A stretch of DNA of 13,750 nucleotides from Microbacteriaceae bacterium. GTDB taxonomy: Bacteria > Actinomycetota > Actinomycetes > Actinomycetales > Microbacteriaceae. The DNA lies in assembly GCA_026785785.1 (NCBI GenBank), contig JAJAZI010000065.1, positions 1 through 13,750 on the forward strand, read 5' to 3'. The translations under genes were made by a program, and so were the position numbers. The notes beneath the pieces were generated by a model. The model worked only from the letters and a program-made list of their open reading frames with translations, was not told the origin of the DNA and ran no database searches. Shown one piece after another: positions 7,132-13,750 of the stretch; within the stretch, counting starts at the first letter, position 1, and each line of letters starts with the position of its first letter.

Positions 7132-7159
7132 TTTTGATTTACTCAAAACACGTGTTTGA
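7132..7159. promoter_or_regulatory. Palindromic AT-rich operator-like region upstream of furA
   Basis: Three alternating half-sites occur in 28 bases: TTTTGA (7132-7137), TCAAAA (7143-7148) and TTTGA (7155-7159). The first pair is a 6-bp inverted repeat with a 5-base spacer. The second pair flanks CACGTG, and AAACACGTGTTT (7146-7157) is a perfect 12-bp palindrome. It lies 9-37 bases before the furA start, in the most AT-rich stretch of the divergent purL/furA gap. FurA-type regulators of actinobacteria are known to bind AT-rich sites just before their own gene, so autoregulation through this site is the likely role. A TAATTT at 7129-7134 could be the furA -10. Confidence 0.55.
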
Positions 7160-7168
7160 CTCATCGGG

Positions 7169-7639
7169 ATGACTTCCACCCGCATTTCGCCCACTCCGCG
7201 GGAGCTGCTGCGGGATGCCGGGCTCAAGGTCACCGCGCCCCGGCTGGCCGTTCTACTGGCGGTCGAGCGGGCCCCCCACTCCCACGCCGACTCGCTCTTC
7301 GCGGCCGTGCGCGGTGAGCTGCCGGGCACCTCGCTGCAGGCCGTCTATGGCGTGCTCGGCGCCCTCACGACCGCGGGCCTCGTGCGCCGCATCGAGCCGG
7401 CAACGTCGCCCGCGCTGTACGAGCGTCGCATCGGAGACAACCACCACCACGTCGTCTGCACCTCGTGCAAGGCCGTGGAGGACATCGACTGCGTGCACGG
7501 CGCGGCGCCGTGCCTGACCCCGTCGTCGAGCCACGGCTTCGTCGTCGAGGCCGCCGAGGTCACCTTCTGGGGCCTGTGCCCGAGGTGCCAGGCGAATCCG
7601 GGAGCTGCGCGCGCAGCATCCGCCCCGCCCGTGCGGTAG
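7169..7639 (+). CDS. furA: Fur-family metalloregulator, FurA type (redox/iron-responsive repressor)
   Basis: A 156-residue DNA-binding repressor of the Fur family, closest in pattern to actinobacterial FurA, which represses its own gene and the adjacent catalase/peroxidase gene until oxidised. The winged-helix part is residues ~8-80 (LKVTAPRLAVLLAV, HADSLFAAV, TSLQAVYGVLGALTTAGLVRRI). The metal/dimer part has Glu85, the GDNHHHVVC segment (His92-94), the first Zn-type pair Cys97/Cys100, D-I-D-C (105-108), APCL and the second pair Cys137/Cys140 in WGLCPRC. The order GDNHHHVVC...APCL...WGLCP is characteristic of FurA rather than classic Fur or PerR. No Shine-Dalgarno is seen before ATG 7169, so the message may be leaderless. 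The catalase gene follows after 51 bases with no terminator, so the two are likely co-transcribed. Confidence 0.9.
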   Translation: MTSTRISPTPRELLRDAGLKVTAPRLAVLLAVERAPHSHADSLFAAVRGELPGTSLQAVYGVLGALTTAGLVRRIEPATSPALYERRIGDNHHHVVCTSCKAVEDIDCVHGAAPCLTPSSSHGFVVEAAEVTFWGLCPRCQANPGAARAASAPPVR

Positions 7640-7690
7640 CCCCGCCCACTCGCTATTCCACTCTGCCCCTCCACCACAGTAAGGACATTC

Positions 7691-9169
7691 ATGTCAGAGG
7701 ACACCACCGCCCGCGTCACCACCACGCAGACCGGCACCCCGGTCGCGAGCGACGACCACTCGCTCACTGTCGGAACGAACGGCGTCGCGGCGCTGCACGA
7801 CCGCTACCTCGTCGAGAAGCTCGCGCAGTTCAACCGCGAGCGCATCCCGGAGCGGGTGGTGCACGCCAAGGGTGGCGGAGCGTTCGGCCACTTCGTCGCG
7901 ACCGAGGACGTCTCCCGCTTCACCCGCGCGGCCTTCCTGCAGCCCGGCGCCACAACCGAGATGCTGCAGCGCTTCTCGAGCGTCGCCGGCGAGCAGGGCA
8001 GCCCCGACACCTGGCGTGACGTGCGCGGCTTCTCGTTGAAGTTCTACACGACCGAGGGCAACTACGACATCGTCGGGAACAACACCCCGGTCTTCTTCAT
8101 CCGCGACGGCATGAAGTTCCCCGACTTCATCCGCTCGCAGAAGCGCCTGCCCGGCACGGGCCTGCGCGACGCCGACATGCAGTGGGACTTCTGGTCGCTC
8201 TCGCCCGAGTCCTCGCACCAGGTGACCTACCTCATGGGCGACCGCGGCCTGCCGCGCTCGTGGCGCGAGATGCCCGGCTTCGGATCGCACACCTTCCAGT
8301 GGATCAACGCCGAGGGCGAGCGCTTCTGGGTCAAGTACCACTTCAAGTCCAACCAGGGCAACGTCGAGATGGGCGGGGCCGAGGCCGAGCTCATTGCGGG
8401 TGCCGACGCGGACTTCTACCGCCGCGACCTGTCCGACGCCATCGAGGCCGGCAACTTCCCCTCCTGGGACATGCACGTGCAGGTCATGCCGTACGAGGAG
8501 GCGAAAAACTACCGCTTCAACCCGTTCGACCTCACCAAGGTCTGGTCGCACGCGGATTACCCGCTGATCAAGGTCGGTACCTACACGCTCGACCGCAACC
8601 CGGAGAACTTCTTCGCGCAGATCGAGCAGGCCGCGTTCTCGCCCGCGAACACCGTGCCCGGCATCGACATCAGCCCCGACAAGATGCTCATGGCCCGCGT
8701 CTTCTCCTACCCGGACGCCCAGCGCTACCGCGTCGGCGCGAACTATGCCGAGGTTCCGGTCAATGCGCCCATCTCGCCGGTGAACTCCTACGCCCAGGAC
8801 GGTGCGACGAGGCACGGCTTCAAGCCGGCCTCCGAGCCCGTCTACGCGCCGAACTCGCGCGGCGGTGCGGTAGCGGATGCTGAGGCCGCAGGAGACGGAT
8901 CGTTCGAAAACGACGGCGAGCTCATGCGCTCCGCTGCGGCACTGCACGCCGAGGACGACGACTTCGGCCAGGCCGGAACGCTGTACCGCGACGTGTTCGA
9001 CGCCGAAGCCAAGGCGCGCTTCCTCGACACGATCACCGGAGCGGTCGGCGGGGTCGTCGATGATGGCATCCGCGAGCGAGCGATCCAGTACTGGACCAAC
9101 GTCGACTCCGAGCTCGGGGCCAGCTTGCGGGCGAACCTGACGGCCCCGGTCGCGGTCGGCGCCCAGTAG
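7691..9169 (+). CDS. katA: Monofunctional haem catalase (clade 3, KatA-like)
   Basis: A 492-residue small-subunit catalase that converts hydrogen peroxide to water and oxygen in the cytoplasm, probably as a haem tetramer. Key residues are present: catalytic His58 in [15 protein letters not shown], the Asn pair 130/131 in [13 protein letters not shown], and the proximal haem-ligand Tyr340 in [14 protein letters not shown]. The N-P-F-D-L-T-K-V-W...Y-P-L-I-K-V-G stretch and the [16 protein letters not shown] segment are typical of the family. Length matches small-subunit clade 3 enzymes, and there is no C-terminal flavodoxin-like domain. AAGGA lies 5 bases before the ATG. It is paired with furA upstream and closed by a strong hairpin downstream. 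FurA in mycobacteria is linked to katG; here the partner is a monofunctional catalase. Confidence 0.96.
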   Translation: MSEDTTARVTTTQTGTPVASDDHSLTVGTNGVAALHDRYLVEKLAQFNRERIPERVVHAKGGGAFGHFVATEDVSRFTRAAFLQPGATTEMLQRFSSVAGEQGSPDTWRDVRGFSLKFYTTEGNYDIVGNNTPVFFIRDGMKFPDFIRSQKRLPGTGLRDADMQWDFWSLSPESSHQVTYLMGDRGLPRSWREMPGFGSHTFQWINAEGERFWVKYHFKSNQGNVEMGGAEAELIAGADADFYRRDLSDAIEAGNFPSWDMHVQVMPYEEAKNYRFNPFDLTKVWSHADYPLIKVGTYTLDRNPENFFAQIEQAAFSPANTVPGIDISPDKMLMARVFSYPDAQRYRVGANYAEVPVNAPISPVNSYAQDGATRHGFKPASEPVYAPNSRGGAVADAEAAGDGSFENDGELMRSAAALHAEDDDFGQAGTLYRDVFDAEAKARFLDTITGAVGGVVDDGIRERAIQYWTNVDSELGASLRANLTAPVAVGAQ

Positions 9170-9185
9170 CGCGTATCCACTGAGA

Positions 9186-9226
9186 AGGGCCCGTCCCCGT
9201 CGCGAACCGCGTCGGTGGGGGGCCCT
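9186..9226 (+). terminator. Terminator after katA
   Basis: A perfect 7-bp stem AGGGCCC (9186-9192)/GGGCCCT (9220-9226) has further inner pairing of CCCCG with CGGTGGGG, and a T/C-rich stretch CCTGCTTTCTG follows. It starts 17 bases after the catalase stop codon. Confidence 0.7.
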
Positions 9227-9254
9227 CCTGCTTTCTGCCGGTCGACGCGGGTGT

Positions 9255-9296
9255 TGTTCACTCCCGTGGCTGTAATCGCACACACTCGAGTGAACA
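9255..9296. repeat. Inverted repeat TGTTCACTC ... GAGTGAACA in the katA-MFS gap
   Basis: A 9-bp perfect inverted repeat, 9255-9263 and 9288-9296, has a 24-base spacer. The right arm overlaps a 10-bp palindrome CACTCGAGTG (9283-9292). A further GAGTGAA occurs at 9388-9394, just before the MFS gene. The 260-base gap otherwise holds only the katA terminator and a weak CACGG/CCGTG hairpin near 9318-9339. It may be an operator for the MFS gene; no regulator is recognised nearby. Confidence 0.45.
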
Positions 9297-9393
9297 GCGT
9301 GAGCGCGAGCACGGGCTCTGCCGAAACCGTGTCGCGGCCGGGTGCGAACGTCCCACAACGGGCTTCGCAACGGTCCGGCACGTGCGAGAGTGA

Positions 9394-9432
9394 ATGGTGA
9401 CTAATCCCGCCCTCCCCACCGCCCGATCATGA
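9394..9432 (+). CDS. Possible 12-codon leader peptide coupled to the MFS gene
   Basis: ATG GTG ACT AAT ... TCA TGA encodes 12 residues (MVTNPALPTARS). Its TGA overlaps the ATG of the MFS gene in an ATGA junction. GAGAG precedes it closely, while the MFS ATG itself has no ribosome site. This arrangement would allow translation by re-initiation. The evidence is positional only and the frame is too short to judge by codon use. Confidence 0.2.
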   Translation: MVTNPALPTARS

Positions 9433-10736
9433 CCGCGGTTCCCGACCTCGCCGCGCTGCAGGGCCGCACGGTGCGCGTGCTCGTCGCGGGCCAGATCCTC
9501 GGCGGGATCGGTATCGGCTCGACCCTCGCGATCGGTGCGGTGCTCGCCGCGCACATCTCCGGCTCGGATGCCTGGTCGGGCTCGGCCGCGACGCTCTCCA
9601 CCCTCGGGGCCGCGGCCGCAGCGATCCCGCTCGCGCGGCTCGCCCAGCGCCTGGGCCGCCGCCCGGCACTCACCACCGGTGTGCTCGCCTCCGCGGCGGG
9701 CGCCATCATCACCGTGATCGCGGCGGGCTTCGAGAGCTTCCCACTGCTGCTCATCGGCTTCGGCCTGCTGGGTGTCGGCACGGCGGTCAACCTGCAGTCC
9801 CGGTTCGCGGCGACGGATGTCGCGAGTCCGGAGCGCCGCGGACGTGACCTCTCCATCGTGGTCTGGTCGACGACGATCGGCGCGGTCCTCGGCCCCAACC
9901 TGTTCGGGCCGGGCGAACTCGTCGCCGACGCGTTCGGTATGCCGCCGCTTACCGGGTCGTTCGCGATCGCGGTACTCGCGCAGATCGCCGCAGCGGTCGT
10001 GTACCTCACCGGGCTGCGTCCCGACCCGTACCTCGTGAGCCAAGAGGTGCAGCGCGCGCAGGATCTCGCCGATTCGGCTGAGGCTGAGCGCAACGGCCCC
10101 GCGGAGCCGTACACCGACTCGCAGACGCAGGCCCTCGCATCCGCCGCCGCACGCTCCCGCGCACTGCTTGTTTTCGCGATCGGCGCCATCGCGATCAGTC
10201 ACGCCGTCATGGTGTCGGTCATGTCGATGACGCCGGTGCACCTCACGCATATGGGGTCGTCGCTCACCATCGTGGGCCTGACTATCAGCCTGCACATTGC
10301 CGGGATGTTCGCGCTCTCGCCGGTGTTCGGCTGGCTCAGTGACACGGTCGGCCGCATCCGTACGATCCTTTTCGGGCAGGGTATGTTCGTCGTCGCGCTC
10401 GCCTTTGTGGCGCTGGGCGCCGAGAGCCCGACGCTGGTGACCGTGGGACTCATCTTCCTCGGCCTCGGCTGGAGCGCGGCGACCGTGTCGGGTTCTGCGT
10501 TCGTCGCCGATCTCGTGACCGGTCCGGCCCGCGCGCGAATCCAGGGCCGCACCGACCTCATCATGAGCCTGTCGGGCGCGGGTGGCGGGGCGCTCGCTGG
10601 TCCGGTGCTCGCGCTCATCGGATACGCCGGGCTCGCCTGGGCGGCGGGCCTGCTCGTGCTCATCGTGATCGCCGCGGCGGCTGTCGTGGCGCGGGCGCCG
10701 AGGCAGCCCGTGTCGGTGGACCAGCTCGCGGAGTAA
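9429..10736 (+). CDS. Major facilitator superfamily transporter
   Basis: A 435-residue membrane protein with the two-times-six-helix layout of MFS carriers. Hydrophobic spans cover residues ~15-190 and ~240-425, separated by a charged cytoplasmic loop at about 195-240 (rich in Glu, Gln and Ala). The MFS motif-A loops can be seen between helices 2-3 (RLAQRLGRRP) and in the second half (FGWLSDTVGRIRT). The helices are Gly/Ala-rich. MFS drug-efflux or small-metabolite carriers fit, but the substrate cannot be told. ATG 9429 is used because the protein begins with the usual short N-terminus before helix 1. No Shine-Dalgarno precedes it; a possible 12-codon leader overlaps its start. A hairpin and then an insertion sequence follow. 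Confidence 0.88.
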   Translation: MTAVPDLAALQGRTVRVLVAGQILGGIGIGSTLAIGAVLAAHISGSDAWSGSAATLSTLGAAAAAIPLARLAQRLGRRPALTTGVLASAAGAIITVIAAGFESFPLLLIGFGLLGVGTAVNLQSRFAATDVASPERRGRDLSIVVWSTTIGAVLGPNLFGPGELVADAFGMPPLTGSFAIAVLAQIAAAVVYLTGLRPDPYLVSQEVQRAQDLADSAEAERNGPAEPYTDSQTQALASAAARSRALLVFAIGAIAISHAVMVSVMSMTPVHLTHMGSSLTIVGLTISLHIAGMFALSPVFGWLSDTVGRIRTILFGQGMFVVALAFVALGAESPTLVTVGLIFLGLGWSAATVSGSAFVADLVTGPARARIQGRTDLIMSLSGAGGGALAGPVLALIGYAGLAWAAGLLVLIVIAAAAVVARAPRQPVSVDQLAE

Positions 10737-10821
10737 GTTCCCGCAGCAGTTGTGGCCCCGATTGCAAGCGGTTCCCGTGCCAAGTGAAGGAACCTCCGGG
10801 TGATCTGGCGGATGCGGATGC

Positions 10822-10847
10822 GGGTGCGAGCGGCGGTCGTCGCACTC
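10822..10847 (+). terminator. Hairpin after the MFS gene
   Basis: GGGTGCGA (10822-10829) pairs with TCGCACTC (10840-10847), one G-T pair included, around a 10-base loop. It sits 86 bases after the MFS stop codon and just before the left end of the insertion sequence. There is no T-run. Confidence 0.4.
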
Positions 10848-10856
10848 GGGGGTACC

Positions 10857-10875
10857 TTAACCTCGATCCACCGAT
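10857..10875 (+). repeat. Left terminal inverted repeat of the insertion sequence
   Basis: TTAACCTCGATCCACCGAT. The 16 bases at 10860-10875 match the complement of 12507-12522 exactly. Confidence 0.85.
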
Positions 10876-10980
10876 TCGGTCTGAGATCTAGCGGCGCGTT
10901 AAACCGAGAATGCCTGTCTTGTCAGGGAAAATTGTACTTACCACAGTGCAAATCGTCCCGAGAAGAGAGGCATCTCGTAG

Positions 10981-12378
10981 ATGCAAGTTTCACACAGCGT
11001 GCGGGCTGTCTCCGCGTCATTTGATGACCCGAATCTCGTGTCGGCCGCGGGCCTGGTCCCGGTCCTGAAACTCGCCGAGAACGCGGGCCTGCACCGTCTG
11101 GCCGACCAGTGGTTGAGCGTTCCGACGGACAAGGGCGCCAACGCCGGGTTGAAGGTCGCCTCCCTCGTGGGCGGCATGGTCGCTGGTGCTGATTCCATCG
11201 ATGACATGGCGGTGCTGCGCCACGGAGGCATGCGGAAGGTCTTTAGCTCCTGTTACGCACCCTCGACTCTGGGGTCGTTTCTGCGGGAGTTCTCCTTCGG
11301 CCATGTTCGTCAGCTTGATGCGGTTGCGTCCCGGTTCCTCCAAGGCCTCGCCATCCAGGCCCCGCTACTGGTGAAGGAGACCGACGCCGCCGGCTACGTG
11401 TTCCTCGATGTTGATGACACCATCATCGAAGTACACGGTCATCAGAAACAAGGCTCCGGCTACGGATACTCCGGGGTCCGCGGCATCAACGCTTTCCTTG
11501 CGACGGTGAAAACGGACGCTTCCGCGCCGATCATCGTCGGGCAGCGTTTACGGCGGGGCGCGTGCGGGTCACCGCGCGGCGCCGCCCGAATGGTCCGCGA
11601 CGCCCTCGCGACCATCAAACGCCTCAATGGCATGGCCTTCACCCGCGTCCTGCTCCGCGCCGATGCCGCGTTCTACGGTTATGCCACGATGAGCGCAGCG
11701 ATCAATGCGGGCGCGGCCGTGTCGGTCACGGCCCGGATGGATCCGGCCGTGAAACGCGCGATCGCGACCATTCCCGACAACGCCTGGGAGAGCATCGAAT
11801 ACACTGACGCCATCTACGACGAGGCCACGAAAACGTGGATCAGCGCGGCCGAAGTCGCCGAGATCCCCTTCACCGCGTTCACCTCCCGCAAGAAAAGCGA
11901 GCACATCGCAGGCCGCCTCGTGGTGCGCCGGATCCCGGAGCTGAACAAGAAAGACCTCGAACACCCCACCCTCTTTGATACGCACCGCTTCCACGCGTTC
12001 TTCACCACCAGCGACCTGCCCACAATCGCCGCCGACAAAACCCACCGCGCTCACGCGGTCATCGAGCTCGTCAACGCGGACCTGAAGAACAGCGCACTGG
12101 CGCATCTGCCCTCTGGCGTGTTCACCGCGAACGCCGCCTGGCTGGTCCTGGCCGTGATGGCCTTCAACCTCACCCGCGCCGCAGCGACCATCGCCGGCAC
12201 CGGCCTGGCCAAAGCGACCACGGCAACCATCCGCCGGAAACTCGTCACCGTCCCAGCCAGGATCGCATCGTCCGCCAGACGCATCATGCTCCACCTGCCC
12301 GAGCAATGGCCATGGGAAACCGCTTGGACCGCCCTGTTCCGCCACAGCACAGAGCGCCCCCGACTCGCGCCCAGCTGA
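10981..12378 (+). CDS. IS1380-family DDE transposase
   Basis: A 465-residue transposase, full length for the family, with no frameshift. It catalyses cut-and-paste or copy movement of the element by a DDE RNase-H-like domain. Likely catalytic residues are Asp143/Asp145 in YVFLDVDDT, Asp228 in LLRADAAFYGY and Glu362 in HAVIELVNADLKNSALAHLPSG, the last being the typical Y/E-K-type box of IS4-related and IS1380 transposases. GYGYSGVRGINAFLAT after the first Asp is a frequent IS1380 pattern. A stop codon (TAG) lies directly before the ATG in frame, fixing the start at or after 10981. GAGAGG lies 10 bases upstream. The intact frame suggests a recent or still active element. Confidence 0.93.
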   Translation: MQVSHSVRAVSASFDDPNLVSAAGLVPVLKLAENAGLHRLADQWLSVPTDKGANAGLKVASLVGGMVAGADSIDDMAVLRHGGMRKVFSSCYAPSTLGSFLREFSFGHVRQLDAVASRFLQGLAIQAPLLVKETDAAGYVFLDVDDTIIEVHGHQKQGSGYGYSGVRGINAFLATVKTDASAPIIVGQRLRRGACGSPRGAARMVRDALATIKRLNGMAFTRVLLRADAAFYGYATMSAAINAGAAVSVTARMDPAVKRAIATIPDNAWESIEYTDAIYDEATKTWISAAEVAEIPFTAFTSRKKSEHIAGRLVVRRIPELNKKDLEHPTLFDTHRFHAFFTTSDLPTIAADKTHRAHAVIELVNADLKNSALAHLPSGVFTANAAWLVLAVMAFNLTRAAATIAGTGLAKATTATIRRKLVTVPARIASSARRIMLHLPEQWPWETAWTALFRHSTERPRLAPS

Positions 12379-12506
12379 CGACCAGACCCCCCGACCCAAC
12401 GACCAGGACCACGAGTGGAACACCACGGGCAGCGAGGCCCCGCGTTCAACCGCGCCCACGAGCCCCAACCCGGATCAAATCAGAACTCGACCCGAGCCCC
12501 AAGCCG

Positions 12507-12526
12507 ATCGGTGGATCGAGGTTTAA
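12507..12526 (-). repeat. Right terminal inverted repeat of the insertion sequence
   Basis: Read on the minus strand it gives TTAAACCTCGATCCACCGAT, the left repeat with one extra A. Confidence 0.85.
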
Positions 12527-12632
12527 TGGGGACTGATGACGACACTCTGACGAGCTCCAACGAGTCAACTGGACCCCGGGGCAGTACCGCACGCCCCATT
12601 CGAACTGCTCCACGCCACGCCGGCACGAGCCC

Positions 12633-12666
12633 GGGGCCTGACAGTACGCTTGGGTCACCAGGCCCC
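12633..12666. other. Inverted repeat upstream of fhs
   Basis: GGGGCCTG (12633-12640) and CAGGCCCC (12659-12666) form a perfect 8-bp inverted repeat with an 18-base spacer. The candidate -10 of fhs lies in the spacer, so it could be an operator or, in RNA, a leader hairpin. The rest of the 168-base gap between the insertion sequence and fhs shows nothing recognisable. Confidence 0.45.
12645..12650 (+). promoter_or_regulatory. fhs: Candidate fhs -10 element (TACGCT)
   Basis: TACGCT fits the actinobacterial TANNNT pattern and would start a leader of about 38 bases containing the GAGGAGG site. No clear -35 is present. Confidence 0.3.
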
Positions 12667-12690
12667 TGAGGCGCTGAGGCGCTGAGGAGG
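12666..12690 (+). repeat. fhs: Three tandem CTGAGGCG-type 8-mers that end in the fhs ribosome-binding site
   Basis: CTGAGGCG, CTGAGGCG and CTGAGGAG(G) run head to tail. The last copy supplies GAGGAGG, 4 bases before the fhs ATG. The ribosome site is strong and fixes the start at 12695. Confidence 0.75.
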
Positions 12691-12694
12691 CACC

Positions 12695-13750
12695 ATGTTC
12701 AAGTCATCTCGATCAATCACCACGGCCATGCCGTCGGATCTCGCTATCTCTCGCGCTGCGGCCCGTCGCCCGCTTGAAGAGGTTGCAGCCGACATGGGCA
12801 TCGGTCCACACCTGCTGGAACCGTACGGAAGTGCAGCGTCGAAGATCTCCCTCGATGCGATCGATGAGCTCCGTGACCGTCCACGGGCCAAGTATGTCGT
12901 CGTCACCGCAATCACGCCGACTCCACTCGGGTCGGGTAAGACGACCACCGCGGTCGGGCTCGGCCAGGGGTTCCGGCACATCGACAAGCTCGGGATCGTC
13001 GCGATACGGCAGCCGTCGATGGGGCCGACGTTCGGCATCAAGGGCGGAGCCGCTGGTGGCGGCTACGCTCAGGTGGTCCCGATGGAGGCACTGAACCTGC
13101 ACCTGACCGGCGACACGCACGCCGTTACCGCGGCCCACAATCTATTGTCGGCGATGATCGGCAACCACATCCACAAGGGAAACCGTCTCGGGTTCGACCC
13201 CCATGAGATCACCTGGCGACGTGTCCTCGACGTCAACGATCGCGAGCTGCGCACCATCATCACCGGGCTCGGCGGTCCTGACGACGGCAATCCGTTCCAA
13301 TCCGGTTTCGACATCTCCGCAGCCAGCGAGGTGATGGCGTTGTTGTCACTGTGCACGTCGTTGCGGGATCTCCGTGAACGGATGGGAAGAATCGTCGTCG
13401 GCTACAACCGCGGCGGCGAACCGGTGACCGCCGAGATGCTCAAGGCGGCCGGCGCCATGACCGCGATACTCAAGGACGCCATCAAGCCGAACCTGATGCA
13501 GACCGTAGAGCAGACGCCAGTGCTCGTCCACAGCGGTCCGTTCGGGAACATCGCCACCGGCAACTCCTCGGTCGTCGCCGATCTGATCGGCATCCATGCC
13601 GGCGACTACCTCATCACCGAGGCGGGGTTCGGTGCAGACATCGGCGCGGAAAAATTCTTCAATATCAAGTGCCGTGCCTCCGGGCTGGCGCCGGATGCCG
13701 CCGTCATCGTCGCGACCGTGCGTGACCTGAAAACTCACTCGAACAAGTAC
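12695..13750 (+). CDS. fhs: Formate-tetrahydrofolate ligase, 5' part
   Basis: The open frame runs off the right edge after 352 of roughly 550 codons. The enzyme joins formate to tetrahydrofolate with ATP, giving 10-formyl-THF for purine and fMet synthesis or running in reverse. Clear marks are the P-loop-like TPTPLGSGKTTT (residues 74-85; most relatives have Glu where this has Ser80), the signature FGIKGGAAGGGYAQVVPME, AHNLLSAMIGNHIHKGN, DVNDRELRTIITGLGG, GFDISAASEVMAL, TEAGFGADIGAEKFFNIKCR and the second signature start VATVRDLKTHS, where the more common form is VATVRALK. ATG 12695 has GAGGAGG 4 bases upstream. Codons such as ATA, CTA, TCA and TTG appear more often than in the neighbours, which with the adjacent insertion sequence hints at transfer. 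Confidence 0.95.
   Translation, partial: MFKSSRSITTAMPSDLAISRAAARRPLEEVAADMGIGPHLLEPYGSAASKISLDAIDELRDRPRAKYVVVTAITPTPLGSGKTTTAVGLGQGFRHIDKLGIVAIRQPSMGPTFGIKGGAAGGGYAQVVPMEALNLHLTGDTHAVTAAHNLLSAMIGNHIHKGNRLGFDPHEITWRRVLDVNDRELRTIITGLGGPDDGNPFQSGFDISAASEVMALLSLCTSLRDLRERMGRIVVGYNRGGEPVTAEMLKAAGAMTAILKDAIKPNLMQTVEQTPVLVHSGPFGNIATGNSSVVADLIGIHAGDYLITEAGFGADIGAEKFFNIKCRASGLAPDAAVIVATVRDLKTHSNKY

Larger units (their letters stand above)
10857..12526 (+). mobile_element. IS1380-family insertion sequence, apparently intact (~1.67 kb)
   Basis: One complete transposase gene is bounded by near-identical terminal inverted repeats. The ~1.67 kb length is in the usual range for IS1380-family elements. 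The outermost bases are uncertain: the ends agree as TTAA(A)CCTCGATCCACCGAT and then diverge. No convincing target-site duplication is seen; runs of G flank both sides (10848-10852 and 12528-12531). The non-coding parts inside the element, 10880-10980 and 12379-12506, hold the promoter/ribosome site region and nothing recognisable, respectively. Confidence 0.85.

Noticed and set aside
7694..9370. Long minus-strand open frame opposite the catalase gene
   Set aside because: It mirrors the codon structure of katA, has an Arg/Val/Gly/Glu-rich composition without domains, and lacks a ribosome site. It is a GC-driven antisense frame.
10848..12531. GGGG runs flanking the insertion sequence as a 4-base target duplication
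   Set aside because: The runs differ in length (five and four G) and do not abut equivalent terminal bases. Chance is likely in this GC-rich DNA.
12446..12658. Minus-strand 70-codon frame over the right end of the insertion sequence
   Set aside because: It crosses the terminal inverted repeat, has no start signal and matches no known pattern. It was considered as a remnant of another element but is not supported.

Overview
The window is high-GC DNA, coding-dense on both strands, with the GCATCC/GGATGC bias, C/G-ending codons and mostly single-gene transcription units of an actinobacterium. A member of the Microbacteriaceae is the best guess. That placement is inferred from composition and gene types; no rRNA or other taxonomic marker is present. 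No tRNA, rRNA or CRISPR array was seen.

Layout. 1-832: 3' end of a secreted ExeM/NucH-like nuclease with a Lys-Pro-rich tail, then a GC-rich hairpin and a G-rich simple-repeat tract. 997-1659: a RimJ/RimL-type GNAT acetyltransferase. 1750-4064: a three-gene cystine-type ABC importer (lipoprotein binding protein, permease, ATPase). Its first gene probably starts at a rare CTG codon, and its last two genes overlap by 14 bases. 4124-4450: a small stand-alone AroQ chorismate mutase, apparently leaderless. 4459-4734: two tandem ~130-bp units bounded by inverted repeats, lying between convergent genes. 4748-7063 (minus): purL for purine synthesis. 7132-7159: a palindromic operator-like region. 7169-9169: a furA-type peroxide/iron regulator followed by a clade-3 catalase, a textbook oxidative-stress pair. 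9429-10736: an MFS transporter. 10857-12526: an intact IS1380-family insertion sequence with terminal inverted repeats. 12695 to the end: the 5' part of formate-tetrahydrofolate ligase (fhs), with a somewhat different codon mix.

How the genes work together. The ABC genes form one importer. FurA and the catalase form one stress-response unit, probably autoregulated through the operator upstream of furA. purL and fhs both touch one-carbon/purine metabolism but are far apart and not co-transcribed. The insertion sequence separates the MFS gene from fhs, which may mark a boundary of an acquired segment.

The least explained element is the pair of ~130-bp repeats at 4459-4734. They share terminal inverted repeats, a central 13-base block and an inner hairpin with a loop of identical length. 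The inner parts of their outer stems use different sequences that still pair. That pattern suggests a conserved folded element: a structured RNA, a miniature mobile element, or a bidirectional terminator or processing site.
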